This document shows positions 51,794 through 59,391 of a DNA stretch of 59,441 bases, piece after piece. The stretch's first letter is position 1. The number at the start of each line of letters is the position of its first letter. The notes under the pieces were generated by a model, which had not been told where the DNA came from, searched no databases, and worked only from the letters and a program-made list of their open reading frames with translations. A program made the translations under genes and the position numbers. The stretch covers positions 1,156,540 through 1,215,980 of the forward strand of contig NZ_MQWB01000001.1 in the NCBI RefSeq assembly GCF_002257665.1, written 5' to 3'. The stretch comes from Rubricoccus marinus. GTDB taxonomy: Bacteria > Bacteroidota > Rhodothermia > Rhodothermales > Rubricoccaceae.

Positions 51794-52849
51794 GTGCTTG
51801 ATTTCGACGTTCCTAAGTACTCCCCGCCGGTCGGCCTCGGCGGCGGCCACCGCCAGACCGTCGTGCCCTCCGTCTTCCGTGAGGTAACCGGCATCCGCTA
51901 CCGCCGCCAGCGGCTGGAGCTAGACGACGGCGACTTTCTGGATCTCGATCTCGTCCCGGCCTCTGGCGGCTCCTGGAGGGCCGCAGCCTCTGGCGCCAGA
52001 GGCGCAGGCCGGGCGTCGCACCGGGTGGTGCTGATCTCACACGGGCTGGAGGGCACGTCGGAGCGCGCGTACGTACGCGGGATGGCCAAGGCGTTCGCCT
52101 CGCGCGGGTGGGACGCCGTGGCGTGGAACCACCGTGGCTGCTCCGGCGAGCCCAACCGGCTCGCGCGGGCCTACCACAGCGGCACGACCGAGGACCTCGC
52201 GGCCGTCGTGGACTGGGCGCTCGCCAGAGGCTACGCGCACCTCGGGCTGGTGGGCTTCAGCTTGGGCGGGAACGTGACGCTGAAGTACGTGGGCGACGCA
52301 GGGGAGGCCATCGCGCCGGAGATCGTGGGCGCGGTCGGGATCTCGGTTCCGGTGGACCTCGCGGGATCGGCGGAAACGATGAAGGCGCTGGACCGGCGGT
52401 TGTACATGAAGCGCTTTATCGGCTCGCTCGCGAGCAAGGCCGAAGAGAAGGCGCTCCGGTTCGAGGACGCGCCGGACCCGGAGCCCATCCGCGCGATGAC
52501 CTCGTTTGCCGAGTTCGACGCGCACGTGACCGCGCCGCTGCACGGGTTCGAGTCCGCGGAGGACTACTGGGCGCAGAGCTCGGCGCTCCCGGTCCTCGAA
52601 CGCGTCGCGGTCCCGACGCTGCTGCTCAACGCGCGCAACGACCCGTTTCTCGCGCCGTCGTGCTTCCCCGAGGATCTCGCCAACCCGCTCGTGCGGCTGA
52701 TCGCGCCAGAGGAGGGCGGCCACGTCGGGTGGCCGCAGCGGCCTCTGGCGGGCGAGCTGTGGGACGAGACCGTCGCGGCGCGGTGGTTGGAAGCGGCCTA
52801 CGCCGCGTCCTCGGCGTCCAAGAGCGCCGCGCCGTCCTCGACGGCGTAG
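51794..52849 (+). CDS. Alpha/beta hydrolase, YheT-like
   Basis: 351 residues from GTG at 51794. The N-terminal GLGGGHRQTVVPSVFR motif, HGLEGTSERAYVRGMAKAF oxyanion region, WNHRGCSGEPN, nucleophile elbow GFSLGGN (Ser156), acid in LLLNARNDPFL and catalytic His in EEGGHVGW together define the YheT/ABHD1-3 type hydrolases (esterase/lipase-like). A loop near residues 55-75 (PASGGSWRAAASGARGAG) is made of three decamers and looks like an extra insertion. The last 52 bases overlap the end of the convergent glutamine amidotransferase gene. Confidence 0.88.
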   Translation: MLDFDVPKYSPPVGLGGGHRQTVVPSVFREVTGIRYRRQRLELDDGDFLDLDLVPASGGSWRAAASGARGAGRASHRVVLISHGLEGTSERAYVRGMAKAFASRGWDAVAWNHRGCSGEPNRLARAYHSGTTEDLAAVVDWALARGYAHLGLVGFSLGGNVTLKYVGDAGEAIAPEIVGAVGISVPVDLAGSAETMKALDRRLYMKRFIGSLASKAEEKALRFEDAPDPEPIRAMTSFAEFDAHVTAPLHGFESAEDYWAQSSALPVLERVAVPTLLLNARNDPFLAPSCFPEDLANPLVRLIAPEEGGHVGWPQRPLAGELWDETVAARWLEAAYAASSASKSAAPSSTA

Positions 52850-53571
52850 AGCAGGAGCCAGCGGCGCAAGAGGTCGTCCGCATGCGGGGACGGTTTGAGC
52901 GCGTCCAGCGCGGCCTGGAACACGGCGTCGTCCTGCATCTCCGGGTAGTGATCGCGGTAGGCGAACAGCCTCTGGCGCTCGGTGTGCTCGTCGAGCTCGC
53001 TGTGGAACTGCGTGCCATAGATGGGCAGGCCGTCCATGCGAAACGCCTGGTAGGGCGCCACCTCGTTGGTGGCGAGCTCGGTCGCGCCAGAGGGGAGGAC
53101 GCTCACGCGGTCGTGGTGGCCCATCTGCGTGGCAAAGCGGCGGGGCAGCGAGCCCATGAGCGGGTCGGCCTCGCCGGCTTCGGTGAGCTCCACGTCCACC
53201 GTCCCCATCTCCGCGCGCTCGGGGTCATTGATGACGGTCCCGCCAAAAGCACGTGCTACGAACTGGTGGCCCCAGCAGGAGCCGAACAGCGGGAGCTCTC
53301 GGTCGGCGCTGGCCTGGCAGAGGTCGATGAGGTCCTGGGTCCAGCGGTACGTCTCGGTCACGGAGTACGCGCCCGCGCCGCCGATCATGAGCGCGTCCAC
53401 GTCGTCCAGCAACGCTGGCGCCAGAGGCTCGGAGAGCGCATCGGTGATGAGGAGCTGGTCCCGGCGCATCTGCGCGCGCGCGCAAAAGCTGGCCTGCTCT
53501 TCCTCGATGATGTCGGGCTTCTCGCGGATCTGGACGAGGCGGACGCGGAGGCGGTCGTGGCTGGGGGCCAT
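52798..53571 (-). CDS. Class I glutamine amidotransferase
   Basis: 257 residues from ATG at 53571. The nucleophile elbow is FGSCWGHQ with Cys99; the catalytic His-x-Glu is in GTQFHSELDEH. LMIGGAGAYSVTE and the QMGHHDRVSVLPSGATELATN region match stand-alone GuaA-like amidotransferases, which hydrolyse glutamine or related gamma-glutamyl compounds. It overlaps the end of the hydrolase gene by 52 bases, tail to tail, so both C-termini use the same DNA. Several decamers occur, for example coding Pro-Leu-Ala-Pro at residues 49-52. Substrate unknown. Confidence 0.87.
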   Translation of the reverse strand: MAPSHDRLRVRLVQIREKPDIIEEEQASFCARAQMRRDQLLITDALSEPLAPALLDDVDALMIGGAGAYSVTETYRWTQDLIDLCQASADRELPLFGSCWGHQFVARAFGGTVINDPERAEMGTVDVELTEAGEADPLMGSLPRRFATQMGHHDRVSVLPSGATELATNEVAPYQAFRMDGLPIYGTQFHSELDEHTERQRLFAYRDHYPEMQDDAVFQAALDALKPSPHADDLLRRWLLLYAVEDGAALLDAEDAA

Positions 53572-53640
53572 AAGCGTGGGAGAGCGGAAACGGTGCGCAA
53601 GATCGTCGGTTGACGCCGAGCGCACCTCCGACGATCCCTC

Positions 53641-54333
53641 ATGCCGCTCCTCTCCGTCCGCGACGCCGGCCGCCGCATCCCCGACCGCTGGCTGTGGCGT
53701 GGACTCTCGTTCGAGGTGGATGGGGGCGAACGCGTCGCCATTGCAGGCCCGTCGGGCTCGGGGAAATCGCTGCTGCTCCGCGCGCTGATCGGGTTGGACG
53801 ACCTGGACGAGGGCACCGTCTCCGTGGACGAGAGGCCTCTGGCGGACTGGCACCTGCCGGATCTCCGCATGCGCGTGCGCTACGTGCCGCAGTCGCCGGC
53901 CTTCGCCGATGGGACCGTGCGTGACGCGCTGTCGGGTGCGCGGGCGTTCGCGGCGGCCTCTGGCGCCGCGCCAGAGGCCTGGGCAGTGGAGCGGCTTGGA
54001 CGACTCGGGCGCGGCGCGGGCTTTCTCGACGCGCGCACGGAGACGCTCTCGGGCGGCGAGGCGCAGATCGCAGCACTCCTCCGCGCGATGCAGAGCGGTC
54101 CGCACCTCTTGCTCTTGGACGAGCCCACGGCCAGCCTGGACCCTGACGCGACCGATGCCGTCGAGCGCCTCGTCTCGGACTGGCTGGACGAGGACGGCGC
54201 CCGCGCCGCCATCTGGACGAGCCATAGCGAGGAGCAGCGCGCGCGCGTGGCAACCCGCGTGGTCGACCTCGGCACCGCCATACCGGCGCCAGAGGCCTCT
54301 GGCGAACGCGCCACCGAGACCGCCGCACTCTGA
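53641..54333 (+). CDS. ABC transporter ATP-binding protein (FetA/YbbL-like)
   Basis: 230 residues. Walker A is GPSGSGKS (36-43), the Q-loop is in VRYVPQSPAF, the signature is LSGGEAQ and Walker B is LLLLDEPTASLD. Paired with the UPF0014 permease encoded next (TGATG overlap), it forms a FetAB/YbbLM-type exporter, linked in E. coli to iron homeostasis and oxidative stress resistance. The helical subdomain contains a decamer-encoded AAASGAAPEAWAVERL segment and the C-terminal tail is made of decamers too (PAPEASGERATE). msrA, another oxidative stress gene, follows the pair. Confidence 0.9.
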   Translation: MPLLSVRDAGRRIPDRWLWRGLSFEVDGGERVAIAGPSGSGKSLLLRALIGLDDLDEGTVSVDERPLADWHLPDLRMRVRYVPQSPAFADGTVRDALSGARAFAAASGAAPEAWAVERLGRLGRGAGFLDARTETLSGGEAQIAALLRAMQSGPHLLLLDEPTASLDPDATDAVERLVSDWLDEDGARAAIWTSHSEEQRARVATRVVDLGTAIPAPEASGERATETAAL

Positions 54334-55124
54334 TGGACACGATCGACATCGGCTTTGGCCAACTCGCGCTCGGGGCGTTGCTGCTGGCGGTCAACCTCGG
54401 GCTGTCGGTCGCGCTCCGGCTGGGGCTCGCGAAAGACCTGGTCATTGGCGCGGCGCGGATGACGGTGCAGCTCCTGCTCGTGGGGCTCGTGCTGGACTGG
54501 GTGTTCGCGTCGGAGAACGCGTGGCTGATCCTCGGCATCGCCACGGTGATGGCGGCGCTGGCGGGTCGCGCGGCTGTGAACCGGACCGTTCGGCGCTACC
54601 CCGGGATTCTGTGGAACGCGCTCGTCGTCATCCTGGGCGCTTCGTTTCTCGTGACCGGCGCGACGGTCCTCGGCATCCTGCGCGTGGAGCCGTGGTTCGA
54701 CCCGCAGTACCTCATCCCGCTCCATGGGATGTTGCTTGGCAACGCGCTCAACGGCATCTCGCTGGGGCTCGACCGGTTCATGGAAGGCTGCGCCAAGGAT
54801 CGCCCTCTGATCGAGACCCGCCTCGCGCTTGGCGCGACGCGGTGGGAGGCCGCGCGGCCTGTGGCCAAAGAAGCCATCCGAACCGGTATGATCCCGGTCG
54901 TCAACTCGATGATGATCATGGGCCTCGTAAGCCTACCGGGCATGATGACCGGCCAGATTCTCGCCGGTGCCGATCCCGCGCAGGCGGTCCGGTACCAGAT
55001 CCTGATCATGTTCATGATCGCCTCGTGCGTCGCGCTCGCCACCGGCGGAGTGGTCGCGCTGGCCTACCGCGCGCTGTTCTCGCCTCGGCACCAGTTGCGG
55101 AGCGAGAAGCTGCGCCGCGCGTGA
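54333..55124 (+). CDS. ABC exporter permease (FetB/YbbM-like, UPF0014)
   Basis: 263 residues from ATG at 54333, overlapping the stop of the ATPase gene. About seven membrane helices. Conserved parts are LVGLVLDWVF, MLLGNALNGISLGLDRFMEG, ALGATRWEAARPVAKEAIRTGMIPVVNSMMIMGLVSLPGMMTGQILAGADP, of which the GMMTGQILAG segment is the family hallmark, and VRYQILIMFMIASCVAL. With the ATPase it should export a metal or metal complex. No decamer within the gene, but the 20-base palindrome starts right after its stop codon. Confidence 0.92.
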   Translation: MDTIDIGFGQLALGALLLAVNLGLSVALRLGLAKDLVIGAARMTVQLLLVGLVLDWVFASENAWLILGIATVMAALAGRAAVNRTVRRYPGILWNALVVILGASFLVTGATVLGILRVEPWFDPQYLIPLHGMLLGNALNGISLGLDRFMEGCAKDRPLIETRLALGATRWEAARPVAKEAIRTGMIPVVNSMMIMGLVSLPGMMTGQILAGADPAQAVRYQILIMFMIASCVALATGGVVALAYRALFSPRHQLRSEKLRRA

Positions 55125-55144
55125 GGCCTCTGGCGCCAGAGGCC
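55125..55144. repeat. 20-base decamer palindrome directly after the FetB stop codon
   Basis: GGCCTCTGGCGCCAGAGGCC starts at the base after the TGA at 55122-55124. Probable terminator of the ABC operon. Confidence 0.75.
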
Positions 55145-55222
55145 GGCCGGCGCGAAGACAGTGCGGAGGCAGAATCACCGAGAACCGCCGGGCGTTAGCA
55201 CGCCAAACACCCCCTGATTCCC

Positions 55223-55756
55223 ATGGCGACGACTGAAACGGCCACCCTCGGTGGCGGATGCTTCTGGTGCACCGAGGCCGTCCTCGAAAAGCTGCGCGGC
55301 GTGAAAAGCGTGACGAGCGGCTACGCGGGCGGCAAGATTCCCAACCCGTCCTACCGCGAGATCTGCACCGGCCTTACGGGCCACGCCGAGGTCGTGCGCG
55401 TCGAGTTCGATCCGGACGTGATCTCCTACGCGGACCTCTTGCGCGTCTTCTTCGCGACGCACGACCCGACAACGCTCAACCAGCAGGGCGCCGACCGCGG
55501 CACGCAGTACCGGTCTACGATCATGTACGACAGCGAGGAGCACCGCAAGACTGCCGAGGCGGTGATTGAGGAGCTGAAAGACACGTTCGACCGGCCTATC
55601 GTGACCGAGGTGGTGGAGGAGCCAACGTTCTACCCGGCCGAGGACTACCACCAGGAGTACTACCGCTCCAACCCCGGGCAGCCGTACTGCCAGGCCGTGA
55701 TCGCGCCAAAGGTGGCGAAGCTTCGCGCGCACTATCTGGACAAGCTCGCGGCCTGA
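55223..55756 (+). CDS. msrA: Peptide methionine sulfoxide reductase MsrA
   Basis: 177 residues with the active site GCFWC (catalytic Cys13) and the family patterns TEAVLEKLRGVKSVTSGYAGG, GHAEVVRVEFDP, DPTTLNQQGADRGTQYRS and AEDYHQEYY. It reduces methionine S-sulfoxide in proteins and so repairs oxidative damage. No C-terminal recycling cysteines are obvious beyond PYCQAVI. No MsrB domain is fused. Gene is short of decamers, as expected for a highly conserved enzyme. Confidence 0.97.
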   Translation: MATTETATLGGGCFWCTEAVLEKLRGVKSVTSGYAGGKIPNPSYREICTGLTGHAEVVRVEFDPDVISYADLLRVFFATHDPTTLNQQGADRGTQYRSTIMYDSEEHRKTAEAVIEELKDTFDRPIVTEVVEEPTFYPAEDYHQEYYRSNPGQPYCQAVIAPKVAKLRAHYLDKLAA

Positions 55757-55789
55757 TCCGATCGTTCCGCACAACTCGCGCCAGAGGCT

Positions 55790-56134
55790 CTACGACCGGG
55801 CCTCTGGCGCGTTGCTGTCGGGGTCCCGCCATTCCTTCGGCATGGGGCCGATGCCAGGGAGGTACATCTCGTCCTCGGTCTGCAGCGGCTCGGCGCCAGA
55901 GGCGTAGAGCGAGTCTTGCAGTCGAGCCGCGAGGTCGCGGTCATCGGTGTGCTCGTCCTGGCTCCACGCGCGGTGCTGGAGCGCCTGGGTGCGGTCCCGG
56001 ATCTCGTCCTCGCGCGCCCGGTCCATCGCAGGTTTGAACACCGCCCGGAGCGCGTCGATGCGGTGCAGCCATAGCGCGAGCACGCCCGCGCCGACGACGA
56101 AGAGCAGGAGCCAGGTGGTCAGGTCGGTCGGCAT
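55790..56134 (-). CDS. Small membrane protein of unknown function
   Basis: 114 residues from ATG at 56134 (MPTDLTTWLLLFVVGAGVLALWLH); an upstream ATG at 56167 would add 11 residues that include a decamer. One membrane helix lies at the N-terminus, followed by a charged helix (RAREDEIRDRTQALQHRAW) and a Pro-rich tail with a decamer-encoded part. It is downstream of the rhodanese gene on the same strand with a 63-base gap. Confidence 0.5.
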   Translation of the reverse strand: MPTDLTTWLLLFVVGAGVLALWLHRIDALRAVFKPAMDRAREDEIRDRTQALQHRAWSQDEHTDDRDLAARLQDSLYASGAEPLQTEDEMYLPGIGPMPKEWRDPDSNAPEARS

Positions 56135-56197
56135 CGGAGCAGAGGCAGAGCCTCTGGTGTCGGCCAAACCCGTCGCGGGCTAAAGGCGCCTCTGGCG

Positions 56198-56743
56198 CTA
56201 CCCGTCCGCCAGGGGCGCGCGGCGCTCGGGGTCGAGAAGCCGCCCCCACGTCTCGCTGTACGGATGCACGAGCCCGGCCTCACCCTGGGCGCCCGCCAGA
56301 GGCCGCCCCTCGTTGGCCCATCGGAAGATGGAGCCTTCCAAGTTGGACACCCGCCCCGCGCCGGCCTCGCGCAAGCGCTGGATCAGTTGGGCGGATCGGT
56401 AGCCGACCGAGCAGTACACCACGACGTCGCGCCCCTCGGGAATCGCGGCGACCGCGCCTGTGAGAGCCTCGCCTCTGGCATCGGGGTCGATGCGGAGCGC
56501 GCCGGGGATGTGGCTGACGGCGTACTCGTCGGGCTCGCGCGCGTCGAGAAGGAGGGGCGCAGTGGAGGAGTCCGCTAGCGCCTGTGCCAGTTGTTCGGTG
56601 GTGACCGTGGCGACGCCTGGAAATTGGTTGCGGACGGTCGCCTCCACGGCGTCGAGCGTGAGCGAGCGGCCACGCCACAAGAGGAGGGCCGTCACGCCAG
56701 AGGCGACGAGGACGAGTCCGATCAGGAGCCGGCGGCGGGTCAT
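56198..56743 (-). CDS. Membrane-anchored rhodanese-like protein
   Basis: 181 residues from ATG at 56743 (MTRRRLLIGLVLVASGVTALLLWRG, an N-terminal anchor or signal). The rhodanese domain covers about 45-155: LLLDAREPDEYAVSHIPGALRI, then the active-site loop VVVYCSVGYRS with Cys111. The domain should bind or transfer sulfane sulfur outside the cytoplasm. An in-frame extension upstream runs through the tRNA-Asn gene and is not coding. The last part (RPLAGAQGEAG) includes decamer codons. Confidence 0.88.
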   Translation of the reverse strand: MTRRRLLIGLVLVASGVTALLLWRGRSLTLDAVEATVRNQFPGVATVTTEQLAQALADSSTAPLLLDAREPDEYAVSHIPGALRIDPDARGEALTGAVAAIPEGRDVVVYCSVGYRSAQLIQRLREAGAGRVSNLEGSIFRWANEGRPLAGAQGEAGLVHPYSETWGRLLDPERRAPLADG

Positions 56744-56762
56744 GGGCCTGGGTAGATATGAC

Positions 56763-56795
56763 AAACCCTCGCGACGCTGGGCATCGCGAGGGTTT
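56763..56795 (-). terminator. Terminator of tRNA-Asn
   Basis: AAACCCTCGCGA (56763-56774) and TCGCGAGGGTTT (56784-56795) form a perfect 12-base stem with a 9-base loop, 4 bases after the tRNA end on the minus strand. Confidence 0.75.
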
Positions 56796-56799
56796 GAAG

Positions 56800-56871
56800 C
56801 GCCCCGAGCAGGATTTGAACCTGCGACCGTCCGATTAACAGTCGGATGCTCTACCGCTGAGCTATCGAGGC
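56800..56871 (-). tRNA. tRNA-Asn (anticodon GTT)
   Basis: Minus-strand cloverleaf: acceptor GCCTCGA pairing with TCGGGGC (one T-G pair), D arm GCTC/GAGC, anticodon loop CTGTTAA giving GTT, T loop TTCAAAT, discriminator G. Reads AAC/AAT. Confidence 0.97.
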
Positions 56872-56989
56872 GGGCGTCCGTCGCGAGGCGAACCTCGCGG
56901 GGAGCGCCAAGGTACGGGAACGCCGAGGACGGAGACAAGACGGCGCGTACATCGTCGGCGCACCGGGTCGTCTTTTCACCCGGCGTTCG

Positions 56990-57017
56990 CGCCAGAGGCC
57001 GCAGCAGGCCTCTGGCG
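56990..57017 (-). terminator. Decamer-pair hairpin after the M1 peptidase gene
   Basis: CGCCAGAGGCC (56990-57000) and GGCCTCTGGCG (57007-57017) form an 11-base stem with a 6-base loop, 8 bases past the stop codon of the minus-strand gene ending at 57026. A short A-run reads on further (GAAAAGAC), not a T-run. Confidence 0.65.
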
Positions 57018-57025
57018 CAGGGTGG

Positions 57026-59002
57026 CTACATCGCGGGCGTGTAGACGTTGTCCGAGGGGTCGATGTCGAGAATCGTGTCCGACGGGAGTTCCACGCGCGT
57101 TACCTCGCCGGCGGGGAACGTGAGGACGGCCTCTCTCGCGCCGGAAAGCCACGTCTGGACAGGGACGGTCTGCTCCTGCACCGTTCCGCCAGCGTAGGTC
57201 ACCGTCACGCGCACCGGCATGGGCGCGAGGTCCTTGTCCTGAACCGTCACGATCACGCCAGAGGCCGTGCTCTCCACGGACGCGATGGCCACGTCCACGG
57301 TCCACGTCTCGAACAGCGTGGGCGTCCACAGCCAGTCGAGGTCCTGACCGAGGTCGGCCTCGAACGAGTTCATGAGGTCGTACGGGTACGGGTGCTTAAA
57401 AGCCCACGTCGTGCCGTAGTCGCGGTAGGCGCTCCAGAAGGCGTCGTAGCCGAACAGGTCTTCCATCGCGTGGAGCAGGACTGCAGGCGTGGAGTAGCTG
57501 GCGGTCCCACGCGCGGGGGTGCCGAGCGGGTAGCGGTCGTTGTGCCGCATGGGCTCGACGGCGGCACCGGACCCGGCGAGGCGGTAGTGACCCTGGTTCT
57601 CGCGCGCCCACGCGTCCTCAAAGGGGCGCCCGTCGGCCGAGCCGTCGAAGAAAGCCTCGCGGCCTTCGTTCGTGTTAAAGCTCGTGAGGCCCTCGTCCAT
57701 CCACGTAAAGCTCTTCTCGTCCTGCTGCGTCATCATCGGGTACCACATGTGCGCGATCTCGTGGTAGGTGACGCCGAACAGGCGCGAGTCCGTGCGGTTG
57801 CCGCCGATGAGCGTCATCATGGGGAACTCCATGCCGCCGCCGATGATGCCTTCCACGGCCGTCATGTGCGGCCACGGGTAGGGCCACAAGATCTCGGAGA
57901 GGTGCTCGATGGAGAAGGCGGAGAACTCAGCGGAGCGCTCCCACGGGGCGTCGTACGGGCTCTCGGCGCCCGGGCGGTAGAGCGCGTTGATGAGGACGGC
58001 CTCTGGCGTGCCGTCGCCGTCCTGGTCCACGTTGGCGCGCGTGGCGTCCCACACGTACTTGTCGGAGCCCGCGAAGGCGAAGTCCCGGATGTTGGTGGCT
58101 GTGAACTCCCACGTGAGCACGTCGCCAGAGGCGTCGCGGGTAGCGCTCCCGCGCTCGTCGGCGCGGACCACGTGGACGATGTCGTCCTTGAGCAGGGCGC
58201 GTTCGAGGCGACCGCGAGTCTCGTCGGTCAGGACCGCCTCGGGGTTCTCCAACTCGCCCGTCGCGTACATGATGAAGTCCTCTGGCGCGGTGATGCTAAC
58301 GCGGTAATCGGAGAACGGCATGTAGTGCTCGCCGTTGCCGAGGTACGGGTCGTCGTGCCAGCCGACGACGTCGTCGTACATGGCGAACTGCGGGTACCAG
58401 TAGCCGACGTAGTACACCTCGTCGTCCGTGCCCTGTCGGAACGTGCCGCCCTCAACGGTCGCGAGCGCGTAGTGCCACGCTACGTCGAGGTCCAGGCTCG
58501 ACCCGGGCGCCAGAGGCTGTGGCAGACGGATCGTCAGGATGGTGCCGTCTATGGAGTATTGGCCTGGCTCCATGCGGCCTGTGGCCTGTGTCAGGTCCAT
58601 TCCGCCGAGCGAGAGGCCGCTCAGGGTGACGCCGCCGGTGACCTCGGCAGGACGGTTGCGCGGCACGCCAGGGGCGTGGAGGTTCTGGCGCAGCTTGACA
58701 AGCAGGGTGGGGAGCGCGTCGGGGGAGCGGTTGATGTACGTCATCGTGCCGGTCCCGCGGACGGTCCGCGTCTCGGGCTCCAGCGTCACGTCAATGTCGT
58801 ACGCGCCGCCGTTCTGCCAGTAGTTCGGGCCGGGCTCGCCAGAGGCAGTGCGGGTCCCGTTGGCGACGGCCTTCTCAAAAGCGGGCGGCGGCATCACGGG
58901 GTAGGGCCGCGGTCGCTCTTGCGCGGCGGCCTCTGGCGCGAGGGCGCTGCCGGCGCCAGAGGCAAGGAGCAGAAGGGTGGCAAGACGGAGCGGTTTCATC
59001 AT
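57026..59002 (-). CDS. M1 family zinc metallopeptidase (aminopeptidase N-like), secreted
   Basis: 658 residues with a signal peptide (ATLLLLASGAGSALAPEAAAQ); ATG at 59002 or 58999. The M1 zinc site is HEIAH at 414-418 with the third ligand Glu437 in WMDEGLTSF, 18 residues on. The exopeptidase-type motif is GGGMEFPMM, and a catalytic Tyr region follows. The N-terminal beta domain (about 60-270) contains the YDIDVTLEPETRTVRGTGTMTYINRSPDALPTL pattern. It should remove N-terminal amino acids in the periplasm or outside the cell. No type IX sorting domain is present. The decamers fall mainly in the signal region and surface loops. Confidence 0.93.
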   Translation of the reverse strand: MMKPLRLATLLLLASGAGSALAPEAAAQERPRPYPVMPPPAFEKAVANGTRTASGEPGPNYWQNGGAYDIDVTLEPETRTVRGTGTMTYINRSPDALPTLLVKLRQNLHAPGVPRNRPAEVTGGVTLSGLSLGGMDLTQATGRMEPGQYSIDGTILTIRLPQPLAPGSSLDLDVAWHYALATVEGGTFRQGTDDEVYYVGYWYPQFAMYDDVVGWHDDPYLGNGEHYMPFSDYRVSITAPEDFIMYATGELENPEAVLTDETRGRLERALLKDDIVHVVRADERGSATRDASGDVLTWEFTATNIRDFAFAGSDKYVWDATRANVDQDGDGTPEAVLINALYRPGAESPYDAPWERSAEFSAFSIEHLSEILWPYPWPHMTAVEGIIGGGMEFPMMTLIGGNRTDSRLFGVTYHEIAHMWYPMMTQQDEKSFTWMDEGLTSFNTNEGREAFFDGSADGRPFEDAWARENQGHYRLAGSGAAVEPMRHNDRYPLGTPARGTASYSTPAVLLHAMEDLFGYDAFWSAYRDYGTTWAFKHPYPYDLMNSFEADLGQDLDWLWTPTLFETWTVDVAIASVESTASGVIVTVQDKDLAPMPVRVTVTYAGGTVQEQTVPVQTWLSGAREAVLTFPAGEVTRVELPSDTILDIDPSDNVYTPAM

Positions 59003-59171
59003 GGAGTGGTGGGGAGGATGCAGGGACTAGACGATACAGACGCGTGCGGGGTCACACGTGAGGATGCGGTGAGGGAGGAGCGAGACCGTTGTGGCACGGG
59101 CGGAGGTGCTCGTACCTTCGAGGCTGTCGCCAGAGGCCGCATCCCGTTTCGGGGGCCTCCGCTTCGCACTT

Positions 59172-59255
59172 GCCCGAGTGGCGGAATTGGTAGACGCGCA
59201 CGATTCAGGGTCGTGTGTCCTCACGGACGTGCTGGTTCGATTCCAGTCTCGGGCA
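59172..59255 (+). tRNA. tRNA-Leu (anticodon CAG)
   Basis: 84-base class II tRNA: acceptor GCCCGAG with CTCGGGC (59248-59254), D loop GGCGGAATTGGTAGACGC, anticodon stem CACGA/TCGTG around loop TTCAGGG giving CAG, long variable arm, T arm CTGG/CCAG around TTCGATT, discriminator A. Reads CTG. The likely integrase gene starting 136 bases downstream suggests its 3' end is an attachment site. Confidence 0.97.
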
Positions 59256-59260
59256 CCCCT

Positions 59261-59295
59261 CAGGGCCTCTCAAGAGCGATTCTTGGGAGGCCCTG
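59261..59295 (+). terminator. Hairpin after tRNA-Leu
   Basis: A 15-pair stem (59261-59275 with 59281-59295; one T-G pair) with a 5-base loop, 5 bases after the tRNA, followed by TCGTTCGTCT. Probable tRNA terminator; it may also be part of an integration site. Confidence 0.7.
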
Positions 59296-59391
59296 TCGTT
59301 CGTCTGGGCCTCTGGCGGCTGCGCTGCTGCCGGGACTGCTGCTACAGTGCTGCTACGGAGACGCGTCGTCTACTGCCCGCTGGGCACGACC

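Noticed and set aside
51170-51800. attL/attR repeats flanking the nuclease-like gene after tRNA-Arg
   Set aside because: No second copy of the tRNA 3' end was seen downstream within the window.
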